Source: Nocardioides sp. zg-1308
GTDB taxonomy: Bacteria > Actinomycetota > Actinomycetes > Propionibacteriales > Nocardioidaceae
Assembly (NCBI RefSeq): GCF_013155375.1
Contig: NZ_JABJQY010000004.1
Location: 434,001 to 498,000, forward strand
Length of the DNA: 64,000 bases
Reading direction: 5' to 3'
The notes below the pieces were generated by a model. That model was given only the letters and a program-made list of their open reading frames with translations, was not told the DNA's origin and made no database searches. Each line of letters opens with the position of its first letter. The stretch's first letter is position 1. The position numbers and the translations under genes are program-made. Positions 1 through 8,195 of the stretch are shown in pieces.

Positions 1-1167
1 CATGCCGTAGAGGGTCGGGTCGAACTCCTCCACGTCGGCGGCGGCGGACGTCTCGTTGGCCTGCTTGAGGGACAGCGAGATCCGGCGACGCTCGAGGTCG
101 ATGTCGATGATCTTGACCATGACGTCGTCGTTGACCTGGACGACCTGCTCCGGGATCTCCACGTGGCGCTCGGCCAGCTCGGAGATGTGCACCAGGCCCT
201 CGATGCCCTCCTCGACACGGACGAACGAGCCGAAGGGCACCAGCTTGGTGACCTTGCCCGGCACGATCTGGCCGATCTGGTGGGTGCGGGCGAAGTGCTG
301 CCACGGGTCCTCCTGCGTCGCCTTCAGCGACAGGGAGACACGCTCGCGGTCCATGTCCACGTCGAGGACCTCGACGGTGACCTCGTCGCCGACGGCGACG
401 ACCTCGGACGGGTGGTCGATGTGCTTCCACGACAGCTCGGAGACGTGGACCAGGCCGTCGACGCCACCGAGGTCCACGAAGGCACCGAAGTTGACGATCG
501 AGGACACGACACCCTTGCGGATCTGGCCCTTCTGGAGCTGGGTGAGGAAACCGTGGCGGACCTCGGACTGGGTCTGCTCGAGCCAGGCACGGCGCGACAG
601 GACCACGTTGTTGCGGTTCTTGTCGAGCTCGATGATCTTGGCCTCGAGCGTCTGGCCGACGTAGGGCTGCAGGTCGCGGACGCGACGCATCTCCACGAGG
701 GACGCGGGCAGGAAGCCGCGGAGGCCGATGTCGAGGATGAGGCCGCCCTTGACGACCTCGATGACGGTGCCCTCGACGACGCCGTCCTCCTCCTTGACCT
801 GCTCGATGGTGCCCCAGGCACGCTCGTACTGAGCACGCTTCTTGGACAGGATCAGGCGGCCTTCCTTGTCCTCCTTCTGGAGGACGAGGGCCTCGACCTT
901 GTCACCGACGGTGACGACCTCGTTGGGGTCGACGTCGTGCTTGATCGACAGCTCGCGGGACGGGATGACGCCCTCGGTCTTGTAGCCGATGTCGAGGAGG
1001 ACCTCGTCGCGGTCCACCTTGACGATGGTCCCCTCGACGATGTCACCGTCGTTGAAGTACTTGATGGTCTCGTCGATAGCGGCGAGGAAGTCCTCTTCGG
1101 ACCCGATGTCGTTGACAGCCACCTGCGGGGCGTCGTAGTCCGGAAGAGTGGAGAGCGTGCTCGTCAT
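1..1167 (-). CDS. rpsA: 30S ribosomal protein S1 (3' end outside window)
   Basis: Ribosomal protein S1 binds mRNA on the small subunit during translation initiation. The 389 codons in view start MTSTLSTLPDYDAPQ and then carry four S1 (OB-fold) repeats, at about residues 36-105, 123-190, 208-278 and 295-365. The repeats show GTIVKVDRDEVLLDIG, GGLILDIGLRGFLPAS, NFGAFVDLGGVDGLVHVSE and PFGSFVRVEEGIEGLVHISE. The reading frame runs open through position 1, so the C-terminus is missing. The start ATG at 1167 has AAGGAA at about 1179-1184 as its ribosome site. In related actinobacteria polA lies just upstream, but here polA is about 29 kb away. Family assignment is certain. Confidence 0.97.
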   Translation of the reverse strand, partial: MTSTLSTLPDYDAPQVAVNDIGSEEDFLAAIDETIKYFNDGDIVEGTIVKVDRDEVLLDIGYKTEGVIPSRELSIKHDVDPNEVVTVGDKVEALVLQKEDKEGRLILSKKRAQYERAWGTIEQVKEEDGVVEGTVIEVVKGGLILDIGLRGFLPASLVEMRRVRDLQPYVGQTLEAKIIELDKNRNNVVLSRRAWLEQTQSEVRHGFLTQLQKGQIRKGVVSSIVNFGAFVDLGGVDGLVHVSELSWKHIDHPSEVVAVGDEVTVEVLDVDMDRERVSLSLKATQEDPWQHFARTHQIGQIVPGKVTKLVPFGSFVRVEEGIEGLVHISELAERHVEIPEQVVQVNDDVMVKIIDIDLERRRISLSLKQANETSAAADVEEFDPTLYGM

Positions 1168-1471
1168 ATGGGAAGTGATTCCTTGGATGGGTGGAGTCGT
1201 GCGGACGCGCGCAACCGTCTGTTTCACTGGCCTCTCATCGGTGACGGGTCACTGACAGGGGCACGGCGAGCCGGGGTTCGCTCGGTATGGAAGCCGGGCA
1301 GACGTGTGGCGCAACTCCCAAGCGTACGCGGGTCCGACCGTCCGCGTCCAACCGGGCGGCACGCTCACGCCACGCTCGGCGCACGCCCGCACGACGTCGG
1401 CCCCGGCACCCTCCTCGGCCCGTGTGACGTGCACCGGATTCCGGGGTTCCGACCTGCAGCGGCGATGCGCC
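1168..1471 (-). promoter_or_regulatory. rpsA upstream leader region
   Basis: No gene is seen on either strand. The stretch should hold the rpsA promoter and 5' leader. A weak candidate on the minus strand is TTGCGC near 1310 with CATACC near 1285. A GTCAGTGACCCGTCACC direct-repeat-like element lies near 1240-1257. None of these is strong enough to fix a transcription start. Confidence 0.35.
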
Positions 1472-1502
1472 GTGTTACCTATTTGTGGGTATGTCGTTGA
1501 TC
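1472..1502. repeat. 31-bp intergenic motif, copy 1
   Basis: The motif begins GTGTTACCT and ends GTCGTTGATC with 12 bases between. It recurs at 2625-2655 with the same total length and 25 of 31 identical positions. Copy 1 lies about 300 bp upstream of rpsA (minus) and faces no nearby plus-strand gene. A shared promoter or protein-binding site is inferred. Confidence 0.5.
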
Positions 1503-1634
1503 GACCACGGGAGCCAAGGCCAAGTCCAACCCGTCCGACGTGAGGTCCGGCCCGCGCCGGCCGCTCGGCCGGGCCGACGGGAGCGACCCGCTCCCGGCGG
1601 GGATGGGCTGACCCCGACCTGATCCGACCGGACC

Positions 1635-1669
1635 CGTGCTCCCGGTGGCCCACCGCCGCCGGGAGCACG
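1635..1669 (-). terminator. hairpin terminator of the kinase gene
   Basis: CGTGCTCCCGG (1635-1645) pairs perfectly with CCGGGAGCACG (1659-1669) over 11 bp with a 13-nt loop. It lies 18 bp past the kinase stop codon. It has no U-tract, which is common for terminators in GC-rich actinobacteria. Confidence 0.65.
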
Positions 1670-1686
1670 GCCGCGTGCTGCCCGGG

Positions 1687-2577
1687 TCAGTCCCCGAACG
1701 GCCACGCGTGCAGGTCGCCGGTCTCCGCGATCGCCCGGAGCAGCACGTCCGCGCGATCGGCGACGGGGTTCGTCCCGACACGCGCGGCCAGGTCGATCAG
1801 CGCCCACAGGTCGGCGGCACGGGCGCCGGCGAGGAGCTCCTCAGGACTGCCGCCCCGCAGGCCCGTCCACGCCTCCAGCACCGCCTCGACGTACGCCGGG
1901 TGGCGCTCGAACCGCACGAGGTTGCCGACGTCGGTCCACGGGTGGCCGGCGTGGGCGAACTCCCAGTCGAGGACGGCGGTGGGCTCGAGCGTGCCGGGGT
2001 CCACGAGGACGTTCTTGGGGTTGAGGTCGCTGTGCACCACGCAGGTGCGACCGACGGTGTCGAGCACGTCCTGGGCCGGCCCCGCCGCCTCCACGAGGCT
2101 GGCTCGTCGTCCCTGGGGCCAGCCGGGCAGCCGGGACTCGATCCACTCCCCCAGGTCGTCGCCCGGGAAGCGGCCGACCGACAGGTCCGGGTCCACGAAC
2201 GGTCCCGGGCGCAGCATCGGCATCCCGGCGAGCGTGCCGGCGACCCGGCCCATCGAGCGACCGAACCGGCGCGTGCCGTCCTCGTCCAAGCCGGGCAGCA
2301 CGAGGTCACCGCGCTCGCCCGGCACGTACGCGGTCACGAGCAGGCCCGGCAGCCCCGAGGCCGCGTCCTCCCGCCTCGCCTCGAGCACCTCGGGCACCGG
2401 CACCAGTCCACGCACCAGGCGCAGCACCGCCCGGTCGACCTCCGGCGCCGCGGAGCCACGGCCGTCGCCCGGCGGGTAGATGCGCACGACCGCACGCTCG
2501 CCACCCACCTCTCCGAGGAAGGTCCGGCCCGAGTGGCCGCCCGCCAAGGGGTCCAGTGACAGCTCGAGGTCGCTCAC
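1687..2577 (-). CDS. aminoglycoside-phosphotransferase-fold (APH) kinase
   Basis: This is a protein-kinase-like small-molecule phosphotransferase of about 296 residues. It carries the catalytic-loop motif HSDLNPKN at about residue 180 and the metal-binding DWEFA that follows, both hallmarks of the APH/choline-kinase superfamily. The early GGHSGRTFLGE resembles the nucleotide loop. The substrate cannot be told from sequence, and nothing supports an antibiotic-resistance role. The GTG at 2577 (VSDLELSLDPL) is preferred. A GTG at 2607 would add ten residues that do not look conserved. It stands alone, divergent from the secreted protein at 2728, and ends at a strong hairpin. Confidence 0.8.
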   Translation of the reverse strand: MSDLELSLDPLAGGHSGRTFLGEVGGERAVVRIYPPGDGRGSAAPEVDRAVLRLVRGLVPVPEVLEARREDAASGLPGLLVTAYVPGERGDLVLPGLDEDGTRRFGRSMGRVAGTLAGMPMLRPGPFVDPDLSVGRFPGDDLGEWIESRLPGWPQGRRASLVEAAGPAQDVLDTVGRTCVVHSDLNPKNVLVDPGTLEPTAVLDWEFAHAGHPWTDVGNLVRFERHPAYVEAVLEAWTGLRGGSPEELLAGARAADLWALIDLAARVGTNPVADRADVLLRAIAETGDLHAWPFGD

Positions 2578-2624
2578 CCGCTGATCGTGGCACGACGCGC
2601 GTCTCACCCCTACGGGGAACCTTT

Positions 2625-2655
2625 GTGTTACCTCTGCGTGGCTTCGTCGTTGATC
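2625..2655. repeat. 31-bp intergenic motif, copy 2
   Basis: Second copy of the GTGTTACCT...GTCGTTGATC motif, 73 bp before the ATG of the secreted repeat protein (plus) and just before the start of the kinase gene (minus). In both copies GTTACC and CGTTGA are separated by exactly 15 bp. This would fit a promoter for an alternative sigma factor or a two-part operator. Confidence 0.5.
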
Positions 2656-2727
2656 CGTTTGATCGCAGGTATCCGTCGCGTGGGTTTCCCGAGAATCCGC
2701 TCGACGCCACTACATGAGGGGGCACAG

Positions 2728-4803
2728 ATGCATCACACACACCCACCCCGGCACTCGCGCCGGGTCACGACGGCGTCGCTCGCAGCCATGGCCGTCGTCC
2801 TCCCGGGATCGCTCCTGGGACTCACCGCAGCGCCCGCGTCGGCAGCGCCGTTGCCGGCGGCGTACTCCGGCTCCGCGCACGCGGACATCGTCGACCTGAG
2901 CGCCGACCTCCTGGCACCGCTCGCACCCGGGTCGGTCGCGGACGTCGAGATCGGGCACAGCCGGAGCGCCGTCACCAGCGCCGCCAGCGGCAGCGGCAGC
3001 TCCACCGCCACGTCGTCCAACCTCGACGCCGACCTGCTCTTCGGCAACGTGCCGATCCAGACCGACTCCCAGACCGCCACCGCGCCGCCGTCGAGCGACC
3101 CGGCGCCGGAGACGCTCGCGCCCGTCCCGCTGGCCCCGCTGGCCGACATCGGCCTCGTGCAGGGTGACACGCAGGCCGCGTGGTCCGGCGGCGACTCCTG
3201 CGTGCCCGGCGTGAACGGCACCCGCACGCTGTCCCAGTCGCGTACGACGCTGGCGCGCAGCACCGTGGGCACCATCCCGGCGTTCCTCCCCGGCGTCAGC
3301 GGCGCGCTCGTCGACGTCGAGGCGTCCGAGACCCGGACCGGCACCTACCTCGTCGACGACGGCGTCGGTGGCTCGGACGTCCTCTCCAGCGCCACCACCA
3401 CCGTGGGCGACGTCGAGCTGCTCGGCGGTCTGGTCACCGTCGACGTCACGAACCCCGTCGTCCTCCAGGCGCGCTCCGACGGGACGACGGGCTCCGCCGG
3501 CTACGCCAGCCCGCCCACCGTCGTCGCGACGATCCAGGGCAACCAGATCCCCATCCCGCTCAACAGCCAGCCGCGCACCATCGCGCTCCCGTCTGGCCTC
3601 GACGCGCTCGTCGACCTGACGATCACCGCGTTCCAGCCCACCCAGCAGTCCGCCGGCGCCACCGGCAGGGCGACGCTGGACGCCCTCTTCCGCGTCGACC
3701 TCGAGGTCATCACCCTCCCGGCCCCGGCACCTCGGATCACGGTCGCCGACGTGTCGCTCGCCGTCGCGCCGTCGGCCGTGGACGCCACCGCGCCCAGCGG
3801 CGGCGTGGAGTGCGACAGCGGTCCCCAGTCGGGCGCCCCTGCGGCACCGGACATCACCTCCCCCGCGGCCGGGGCGGTCGTGACGGACTCGACGCCGGCG
3901 ATCTCCGGCACCGGCCAGCCCGGCGCGACCGTGACCGTCCGCGAGGGCGACACCGTCCTGTGCACGGCGGTGGTGCGGCAGGACCGCACCTGGTCGTGCT
4001 CGCCCAGCACGCCGCTCGGCGCCGGCCCGCACACCGTGACCGCGACCCAGACCGACGACAACGGCACGGCGAGCGGCTCGGACTCGGTGACCTTCACCGT
4101 CGTGCCCGACCCGACCGACCCGGACGGTGACGGCCTGCCGAACGGTCAGGAGACCGCCGAGGGCACCAACCCGAACAACCCGGACACCGACGGCGACGGC
4201 CTCACCGACGGCGCCGAGGTCACCACCCACGGCACCGACCCGCTCGACGCGGACACCGACAACGACGGGCTCACCGACGGCGCCGAGGTCACCACCCACG
4301 GCACCGACCCGCTCGACGCGGACACCGACAACGACGGGCTCGGCGACGGTGCCGAGGTCAAGGGCGTGCAGGTCCGCGAGCGCTTCGAGGTCTGCGGCAC
4401 GAAGGCCCGGAAGTCCATCACGGTGACCACCGACCCGCTGCGCAAGGACACCGACAAGGACGGGCTCAGCGACGGCCGCGAGGTCACGGGCTACAAGATC
4501 AAGCAGAAGGTGAAGACGCGCAAGGGCAGCTTCGTCATCGGCAGGACCCGGTCGAACCCGACGAAGAAGGACACCGACCGCGACGGCCTCAAGGACAAGG
4601 TCGAGACGACCGGCAAGGCCAACAAGCGCTTCGGCAAGGCCAAGACCGACCCGACCAAGTGCGACACCGACCGGGGTGGCGTCCGCGACGGCGCCGAGGT
4701 CCGCGCCAAGGCCGACCCGGCCGACTGGCGCTCGGGCCCGCGTGACCCGCAGGTGCGCAACGGCCGCTCGGCCAGCGAGCGCGGGACGTCCGGCATCGGC
4801 TGA
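2728..4803 (+). CDS. secreted protein with Ig-like domain and thrombospondin type 3 repeats
   Basis: An exported cell-surface protein of about 691 residues. The chosen ATG has a GAGGGGG site just before it and gives a clear signal peptide, ending near ALA-type residues (LLGLTAAPASA). Residues about 40-370 form a Ser/Thr-rich beta domain like those of choice-of-anchor proteins. About 372-460 is a bacterial Ig-like domain (PDITSPAAGAVV, GTGQPGATVTV). From about 463 to the end are Asp-rich DTDNDGLTDGAEV repeats, which bind calcium in thrombospondin type 3 domains. Two 30-40-residue basic inserts, each starting after an EV(K/T)G sequence, break the repeats. No LPXTG anchor is seen. The function is unknown; surface adhesion or structure is inferred. 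Confidence 0.8.
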   Translation: MHHTHPPRHSRRVTTASLAAMAVVLPGSLLGLTAAPASAAPLPAAYSGSAHADIVDLSADLLAPLAPGSVADVEIGHSRSAVTSAASGSGSSTATSSNLDADLLFGNVPIQTDSQTATAPPSSDPAPETLAPVPLAPLADIGLVQGDTQAAWSGGDSCVPGVNGTRTLSQSRTTLARSTVGTIPAFLPGVSGALVDVEASETRTGTYLVDDGVGGSDVLSSATTTVGDVELLGGLVTVDVTNPVVLQARSDGTTGSAGYASPPTVVATIQGNQIPIPLNSQPRTIALPSGLDALVDLTITAFQPTQQSAGATGRATLDALFRVDLEVITLPAPAPRITVADVSLAVAPSAVDATAPSGGVECDSGPQSGAPAAPDITSPAAGAVVTDSTPAISGTGQPGATVTVREGDTVLCTAVVRQDRTWSCSPSTPLGAGPHTVTATQTDDNGTASGSDSVTFTVVPDPTDPDGDGLPNGQETAEGTNPNNPDTDGDGLTDGAEVTTHGTDPLDADTDNDGLTDGAEVTTHGTDPLDADTDNDGLGDGAEVKGVQVRERFEVCGTKARKSITVTTDPLRKDTDKDGLSDGREVTGYKIKQKVKTRKGSFVIGRTRSNPTKKDTDRDGLKDKVETTGKANKRFGKAKTDPTKCDTDRGGVRDGAEVRAKADPADWRSGPRDPQVRNGRSASERGTSGIG
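4183..4359 (+). repeat. 69-bp tandem coding repeat (2.6 copies)
   Basis: The 23-residue unit DTDNDGLTDGAEVTTHGTDP plus LDA is repeated at 4183-4251 and 4252-4320, with a shorter third copy to 4359. The first two copies are nearly identical in DNA, which suggests recent duplication and possible copy-number slippage. Confidence 0.9.
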
Positions 4804-4829
4804 CACGCCGCAGCCCCGCCCCGCACCAC

Positions 4830-4867
4830 GCCGGCGCACCGGACAGGCTCCTGTCCGGTGCGCCGGC
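4830..4867 (+). terminator. perfect 18-bp hairpin terminator
   Basis: GCCGGCGCACCGGACAGG (4830-4847) is followed by CT and its exact complement (4850-4867). It terminates the secreted-protein gene. Its right arm ends 6 bp before the -10 box of the next gene, so the -35 region of that promoter lies inside the hairpin. Confidence 0.85.
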
Positions 4868-4872
4868 TCCTC

Positions 4873-4878
4873 TACGCT
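4873..4878 (+). promoter_or_regulatory. -10 box TACGCT, leaderless start
   Basis: TACGCT ends 6 nt before the GTG at 4885, so the transcript should begin at or next to the start codon. Confidence 0.6.
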
Positions 4879-4884
4879 CCGGGG

Positions 4885-5724
4885 GTGCACGATCACGAAC
4901 CCCAGTCGGTGCGGGTCGAGCGACGACCGGTCTCCGAGCGGGAGTCACGCGCCGCCAACGGGCCCGACTGGGACCGCTACGCCGACGAGTACCAGGCCAC
5001 CCACGGTGCGTTCCTCGGCGACGCCGGGTTCGTCTGGGGCCCCGAGGGGCACACCGAGGACGAGCTGCGGGTGCTCGGCGACGTGCGCGGCCTCGACGTC
5101 CTCGAGGTGGGCAGCGGTGCAGGACAGTGCTCGCGCTGGGTGCGCACCCACGGCGGACGCGGCTTCGGCCTCGACCTCTCCCACCGCCAGCTCCAGCACT
5201 CGCTCCGCCTCGACGAGGAGACCGGGGTCAGGGTGCCGTCCGTGCACGGGACCGCGACCGACCTCCCCTTCGCCCCCGGCAGCTTCGACATCGTTTTCTG
5301 CTCCTTCGGCGCCCTGCAGTTCGTCGCCGAGATCGACCGGGCGGTCGGCGAGGTCGCCCGCGTGCTGCGCCCCGGCGGGCGGTTCGCGTTCTCCGTCACC
5401 CACCCCACGCGGTGGATGTTCCCCGACGACCCGGGCGAGCCGGGCCTGACGGCGACGCAGTCCTACTGGGACCGCACCCCCTACGTCGAGATCGACGACG
5501 CGTCCGGCGTCGTGTCCTACGTCGAGCACCACCGCACCCTCGGCGACTGGGTGCGGCTGCTGGCGGCGCACCGCTTCAGGCTGGTCGACCTCGTCGAGCC
5601 CGAGTGGCCCGAGCACCACGACCGCGTGTGGGGCGGCTGGTCACGCACCCGCGGGACGCTCACGCCGGGCACCGCCATCTTCGTGGCGCACCTGCAGGAC
5701 ACCCGGGACCTCCCTGCCGGGTGA
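4885..5724 (+). CDS. class I SAM-dependent methyltransferase
   Basis: A soluble methyltransferase of about 279 residues. The SAM-binding motif I is LEVGSGAGQCS at about residues 73-83. GLDLS follows as the acidic motif, then DLPFAPGSFDIVFCSFGAL and the LRPGGRFAFSVTHP strand typical of the Methyltransf_11 group. GTG 4885 is chosen because a -10 box lies 6 nt upstream and because an upstream GTG at 4858 falls inside the terminator hairpin. It sits between two secreted repeat proteins. The substrate is unknown. Confidence 0.85.
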   Translation: MHDHEPQSVRVERRPVSERESRAANGPDWDRYADEYQATHGAFLGDAGFVWGPEGHTEDELRVLGDVRGLDVLEVGSGAGQCSRWVRTHGGRGFGLDLSHRQLQHSLRLDEETGVRVPSVHGTATDLPFAPGSFDIVFCSFGALQFVAEIDRAVGEVARVLRPGGRFAFSVTHPTRWMFPDDPGEPGLTATQSYWDRTPYVEIDDASGVVSYVEHHRTLGDWVRLLAAHRFRLVDLVEPEWPEHHDRVWGGWSRTRGTLTPGTAIFVAHLQDTRDLPAG

Positions 5725-5764
5725 CGGGACCGGTCGTCCGGCTGCCGCGACCATCGCGGGGAGG

Positions 5765-5770
5765 TACGTT
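5765..5770 (+). promoter_or_regulatory. -10 box TACGTT, leaderless start
   Basis: TACGTT ends 6 nt before the GTG at 5777. Confidence 0.6.
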
Positions 5771-5776
5771 GCCCCC

Positions 5777-7069
5777 GTGCTCCGTCCGCCTCGTCACCCC
5801 CTCGCCGCGCGACGGACGAGGACGACCGCCCGAGCGCTGGTGATGTCCGCGGCCGGATGCACGATGCTCATGGCCGTCGCCGCCCCCGCAGCCGGCCGCG
5901 TCGACGGGGTGGTCGGCGAGGTGGTCGGCGAGGTGGTCGTCACCGGAGTGTCGCGCGACGCCGCGGCGCGGACGGACCGCGACCGTGACGGCCTGTCCGA
6001 CCGCCGCGAGCTGGGCGCCAGCGCCCTGAGCCAGCCCGACCTCGTCCCCCTGACGACCGCACTCGCGCAGCGCGGCGTCCGCAGCGTGCGCCTGCTCTTC
6101 CTCGGGTCGTCGACGACGTACGGCGTCGGCGCCAGCACGACCGGCAACCGCTACGTCGACCAGGTCGTCACCCGCCTGCAGGGGGCCTTCCCGTCGGGCA
6201 CGGCGCCCGCCCCGGTCCGCGACCTGCGGCGCAGCACCCGACGGCCGGACGACTCCCCCGGTGTCCAGGGCGTCAACGGCGGTGTCGGCGGCGCCACCGC
6301 GGCGACGTACTTCACCGACGCGCACGCCCACGCGGTGCGCGAGCTGCAGCCGACGTGCGTCGTGCACCTCATCGGCTCCAACGACTCCGTCGCCCGCGTG
6401 CCGGCGGACGCCTACCGGGCGCAGGTGCTGGACACGATCCGACGCATCGACGCGCTCAGCGACCGTCCGCCGTGCCACGTCCTGGTCCGACCGGTGCGTC
6501 GCTACCAGGTGGGCGTCGAGGCGTGGGCGGCGTACGGCGAGGCGCTGCGCGGGACCGCCCTCGGCCTGCGCCGCGTCGCGTACGTCGACGCCGGAGCCGC
6601 GTTCGAGGAGCGTGACGCGCTCGGCGCGGACCGCGCGGACCTCGTCGGCGCCGACCGGGTCCACCTGACCGACGCCGGCCACGCCCTGCTGGCCGCCACC
6701 GTCGTCGAGGCGCTCGGACTGTCGGTCACCGGCCTCGGCACCGGCACCGACCCGCGGGACGCCGACAGCGACGGGGACGGCATGGCGGACGGCCGAGAGG
6801 TCCGCGGCTACGTGGTCCGGCAGCGGGTCGTCCTGTGCTCGGGACCCGCCGTCGCCCGGCGGCGCACGAGCAGCCTGCCCTTCCGGCGCGACACGGACGG
6901 CGACGGCATCGCCGACCTGCGCGAGGTCACCGGGCACCGGCTGCTCGACGGCCGGACCGTGCGCACCGATCCGGCCGACGCGGACACGGACGGGGACGGT
7001 CGCGACGACGGGCGCGAGTCGTCGGCGCGGGGCGCGGACCCCACGACGTGCGGACGGCCGGCGGGGTGA
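5777..7069 (+). CDS. secreted SGNH/GDSL-type hydrolase with thrombospondin type 3 tail
   Basis: A predicted exported esterase of about 430 residues. The N-terminus has Arg residues followed by a hydrophobic stretch (ALVMSAAGCTMLMAVAAPAAG), read as a signal peptide. The SGNH catalytic blocks are FLGSSTTYGVGA at about 108 (nucleophile Ser), GSND at about 199 and DRVHLTDAG at about 293 (Asp-His). Asp-rich DSDGDGMADG repeats fill about 323-430. They are split by a basic insert (GYVVRQRVVLC) like the inserts in the secreted protein at 2728, so the two may share a surface-attachment mode. The enzyme could remove acyl groups from envelope glycans, but this is inference. The stop codon sits in the loop of the terminator hairpin. 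Confidence 0.78.
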   Translation: MLRPPRHPLAARRTRTTARALVMSAAGCTMLMAVAAPAAGRVDGVVGEVVGEVVVTGVSRDAAARTDRDRDGLSDRRELGASALSQPDLVPLTTALAQRGVRSVRLLFLGSSTTYGVGASTTGNRYVDQVVTRLQGAFPSGTAPAPVRDLRRSTRRPDDSPGVQGVNGGVGGATAATYFTDAHAHAVRELQPTCVVHLIGSNDSVARVPADAYRAQVLDTIRRIDALSDRPPCHVLVRPVRRYQVGVEAWAAYGEALRGTALGLRRVAYVDAGAAFEERDALGADRADLVGADRVHLTDAGHALLAATVVEALGLSVTGLGTGTDPRDADSDGDGMADGREVRGYVVRQRVVLCSGPAVARRRTSSLPFRRDTDGDGIADLREVTGHRLLDGRTVRTDPADADTDGDGRDDGRESSARGADPTTCGRPAG

Positions 7070-7083
7070 TCCCGCCGGCCGTC
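7053..7083. terminator. hairpin terminator with the stop codon in its loop
   Basis: GACGGCCGGCGGG (7053-7065) pairs perfectly with 7071-7083 over 13 bp. The 5-nt loop GTGAT holds the TGA stop of the hydrolase gene. It lies between convergent genes and can serve both. Confidence 0.8.
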
Positions 7084-7121
7084 GCCCCGACCGCTGTGCG
7101 GGTGGGGTGGGTGGTTCCTCG

Positions 7122-8111
7122 TCAGGCGGTGTGCGCCGGACGGTTGCGCTGCCGGGCCATCATCGCGATCCCGGCCACGAGCAGCAGCAGGCCGAGGATG
7201 CCGCCCACGATGGGCAGCCAGATGCGGACGATCTTGAGCTGGGTGGCGAGCGAGGAGTAGGTGTCGACGTTCTCCGAGACGGTGTCGGGGTTGTAGCCGA
7301 TGACGACGTCGGTGAGCGTGGCCACCTCCTCCCCCTGGTACTCGGCGACGGTGAGCTGGTCCTCCTGGCCGCGGATGATCACGCCGGTCTCCGGCTCGAT
7401 CCACAGCGTGCGGGTGTTGGAGTAGACGCGGTCGAGGGTGACGTCGCCCTCCTCGTCGATGCCGAAGAACGCCGCCGGTGCGGTGATGTTGCCGACGGTC
7501 GACGGCGCGATCTGCTGCTCGAAGCGGTAGACCTCGAGCCCCTCGATGGTCTCGGCCTCCTGGAACTCGATGTCCGGAGCCTCGCCGAGCGAGCCGTCCC
7601 AGAACTGGTAGGTCTTCTGCTCGGTCTGGAAGGGGAACTTGAAGTAGAGGCCCTCGAACCCGATGGTGTCCTTGACCTCCACGCCGCGGTCGTCGGCGGT
7701 GGTGGCGGTGAAGGTGTCACAGCACTTGACGGTCTCGCCGGTGTGCCGGTCGAAGGCGACGCGGTCGTGGCTGCCGGAGCGCGGCGGGTCGTCGGGGCTG
7801 ACCTCGGCGCCGGGCTCGTCGGTGTAGACCAGCGTCTCCCACACGGCGATGTCGCGGCCGAGCTCGTCGCTGGCCTCCTCGGAGGCCTCGACGTCACCGA
7901 CGACGTTGCGGGTGGAGACCAGGTCGACGGTGATCTCCTGCTGGCTGGCGATGTCGAAGATCGTGGCGTCCGGGCCCTCGGACACCGAGACCGTGTCCTG
8001 GTCCAGCGGGACCACAGCCAGGCGGTCGTAGGCGTAGAACCTCGCCAGCAAGGCCACGGCGAGGAAGAAGACGCCCACCCCCGTCAAGATGACTCCGAGC
8101 TTCCTGCTCAC
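7122..8111 (-). CDS. DUF3068 membrane-anchored extracellular protein (Rv0227c-like)
   Basis: A protein of about 329 residues with one membrane span at each end: LGVILTGVGVFFLAVALLA near the N-terminus and WLPIVGGILGLLLLVAGIAMM near the C-terminus. The large middle part therefore lies outside the membrane. This layout and the sequence match DUF3068, whose mycobacterial member Rv0227c lies in the same gene neighbourhood. A CC pair (TVKCCDTF) sits mid-domain. GTG 8111 (VSRKLGV) is chosen for the GAGGGAG site 12 nt upstream. Its biochemical role is unknown. An envelope-glycan role is inferred from context. Confidence 0.82.
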   Translation of the reverse strand: MSRKLGVILTGVGVFFLAVALLARFYAYDRLAVVPLDQDTVSVSEGPDATIFDIASQQEITVDLVSTRNVVGDVEASEEASDELGRDIAVWETLVYTDEPGAEVSPDDPPRSGSHDRVAFDRHTGETVKCCDTFTATTADDRGVEVKDTIGFEGLYFKFPFQTEQKTYQFWDGSLGEAPDIEFQEAETIEGLEVYRFEQQIAPSTVGNITAPAAFFGIDEEGDVTLDRVYSNTRTLWIEPETGVIIRGQEDQLTVAEYQGEEVATLTDVVIGYNPDTVSENVDTYSSLATQLKIVRIWLPIVGGILGLLLLVAGIAMMARQRNRPAHTA

Positions 8112-8195
8112 TCTTGGTGCTCCCTCGTTCGGCTCATGTGACGCGCGCACGTTACCAGCCAGTCACCTACGTGGCACCCAACTTCGAAGGCAAAT

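Noticed and set aside
1687..2577. Antibiotic-resistance kinase
   Set aside because: Only the general APH fold is visible. There is no resistance-gene neighbourhood or specific similarity.
4183..4359. Tandem repeats as a CRISPR array
   Set aside because: The repeats are in frame, without spacers, and code for calcium-binding units of a secreted protein.
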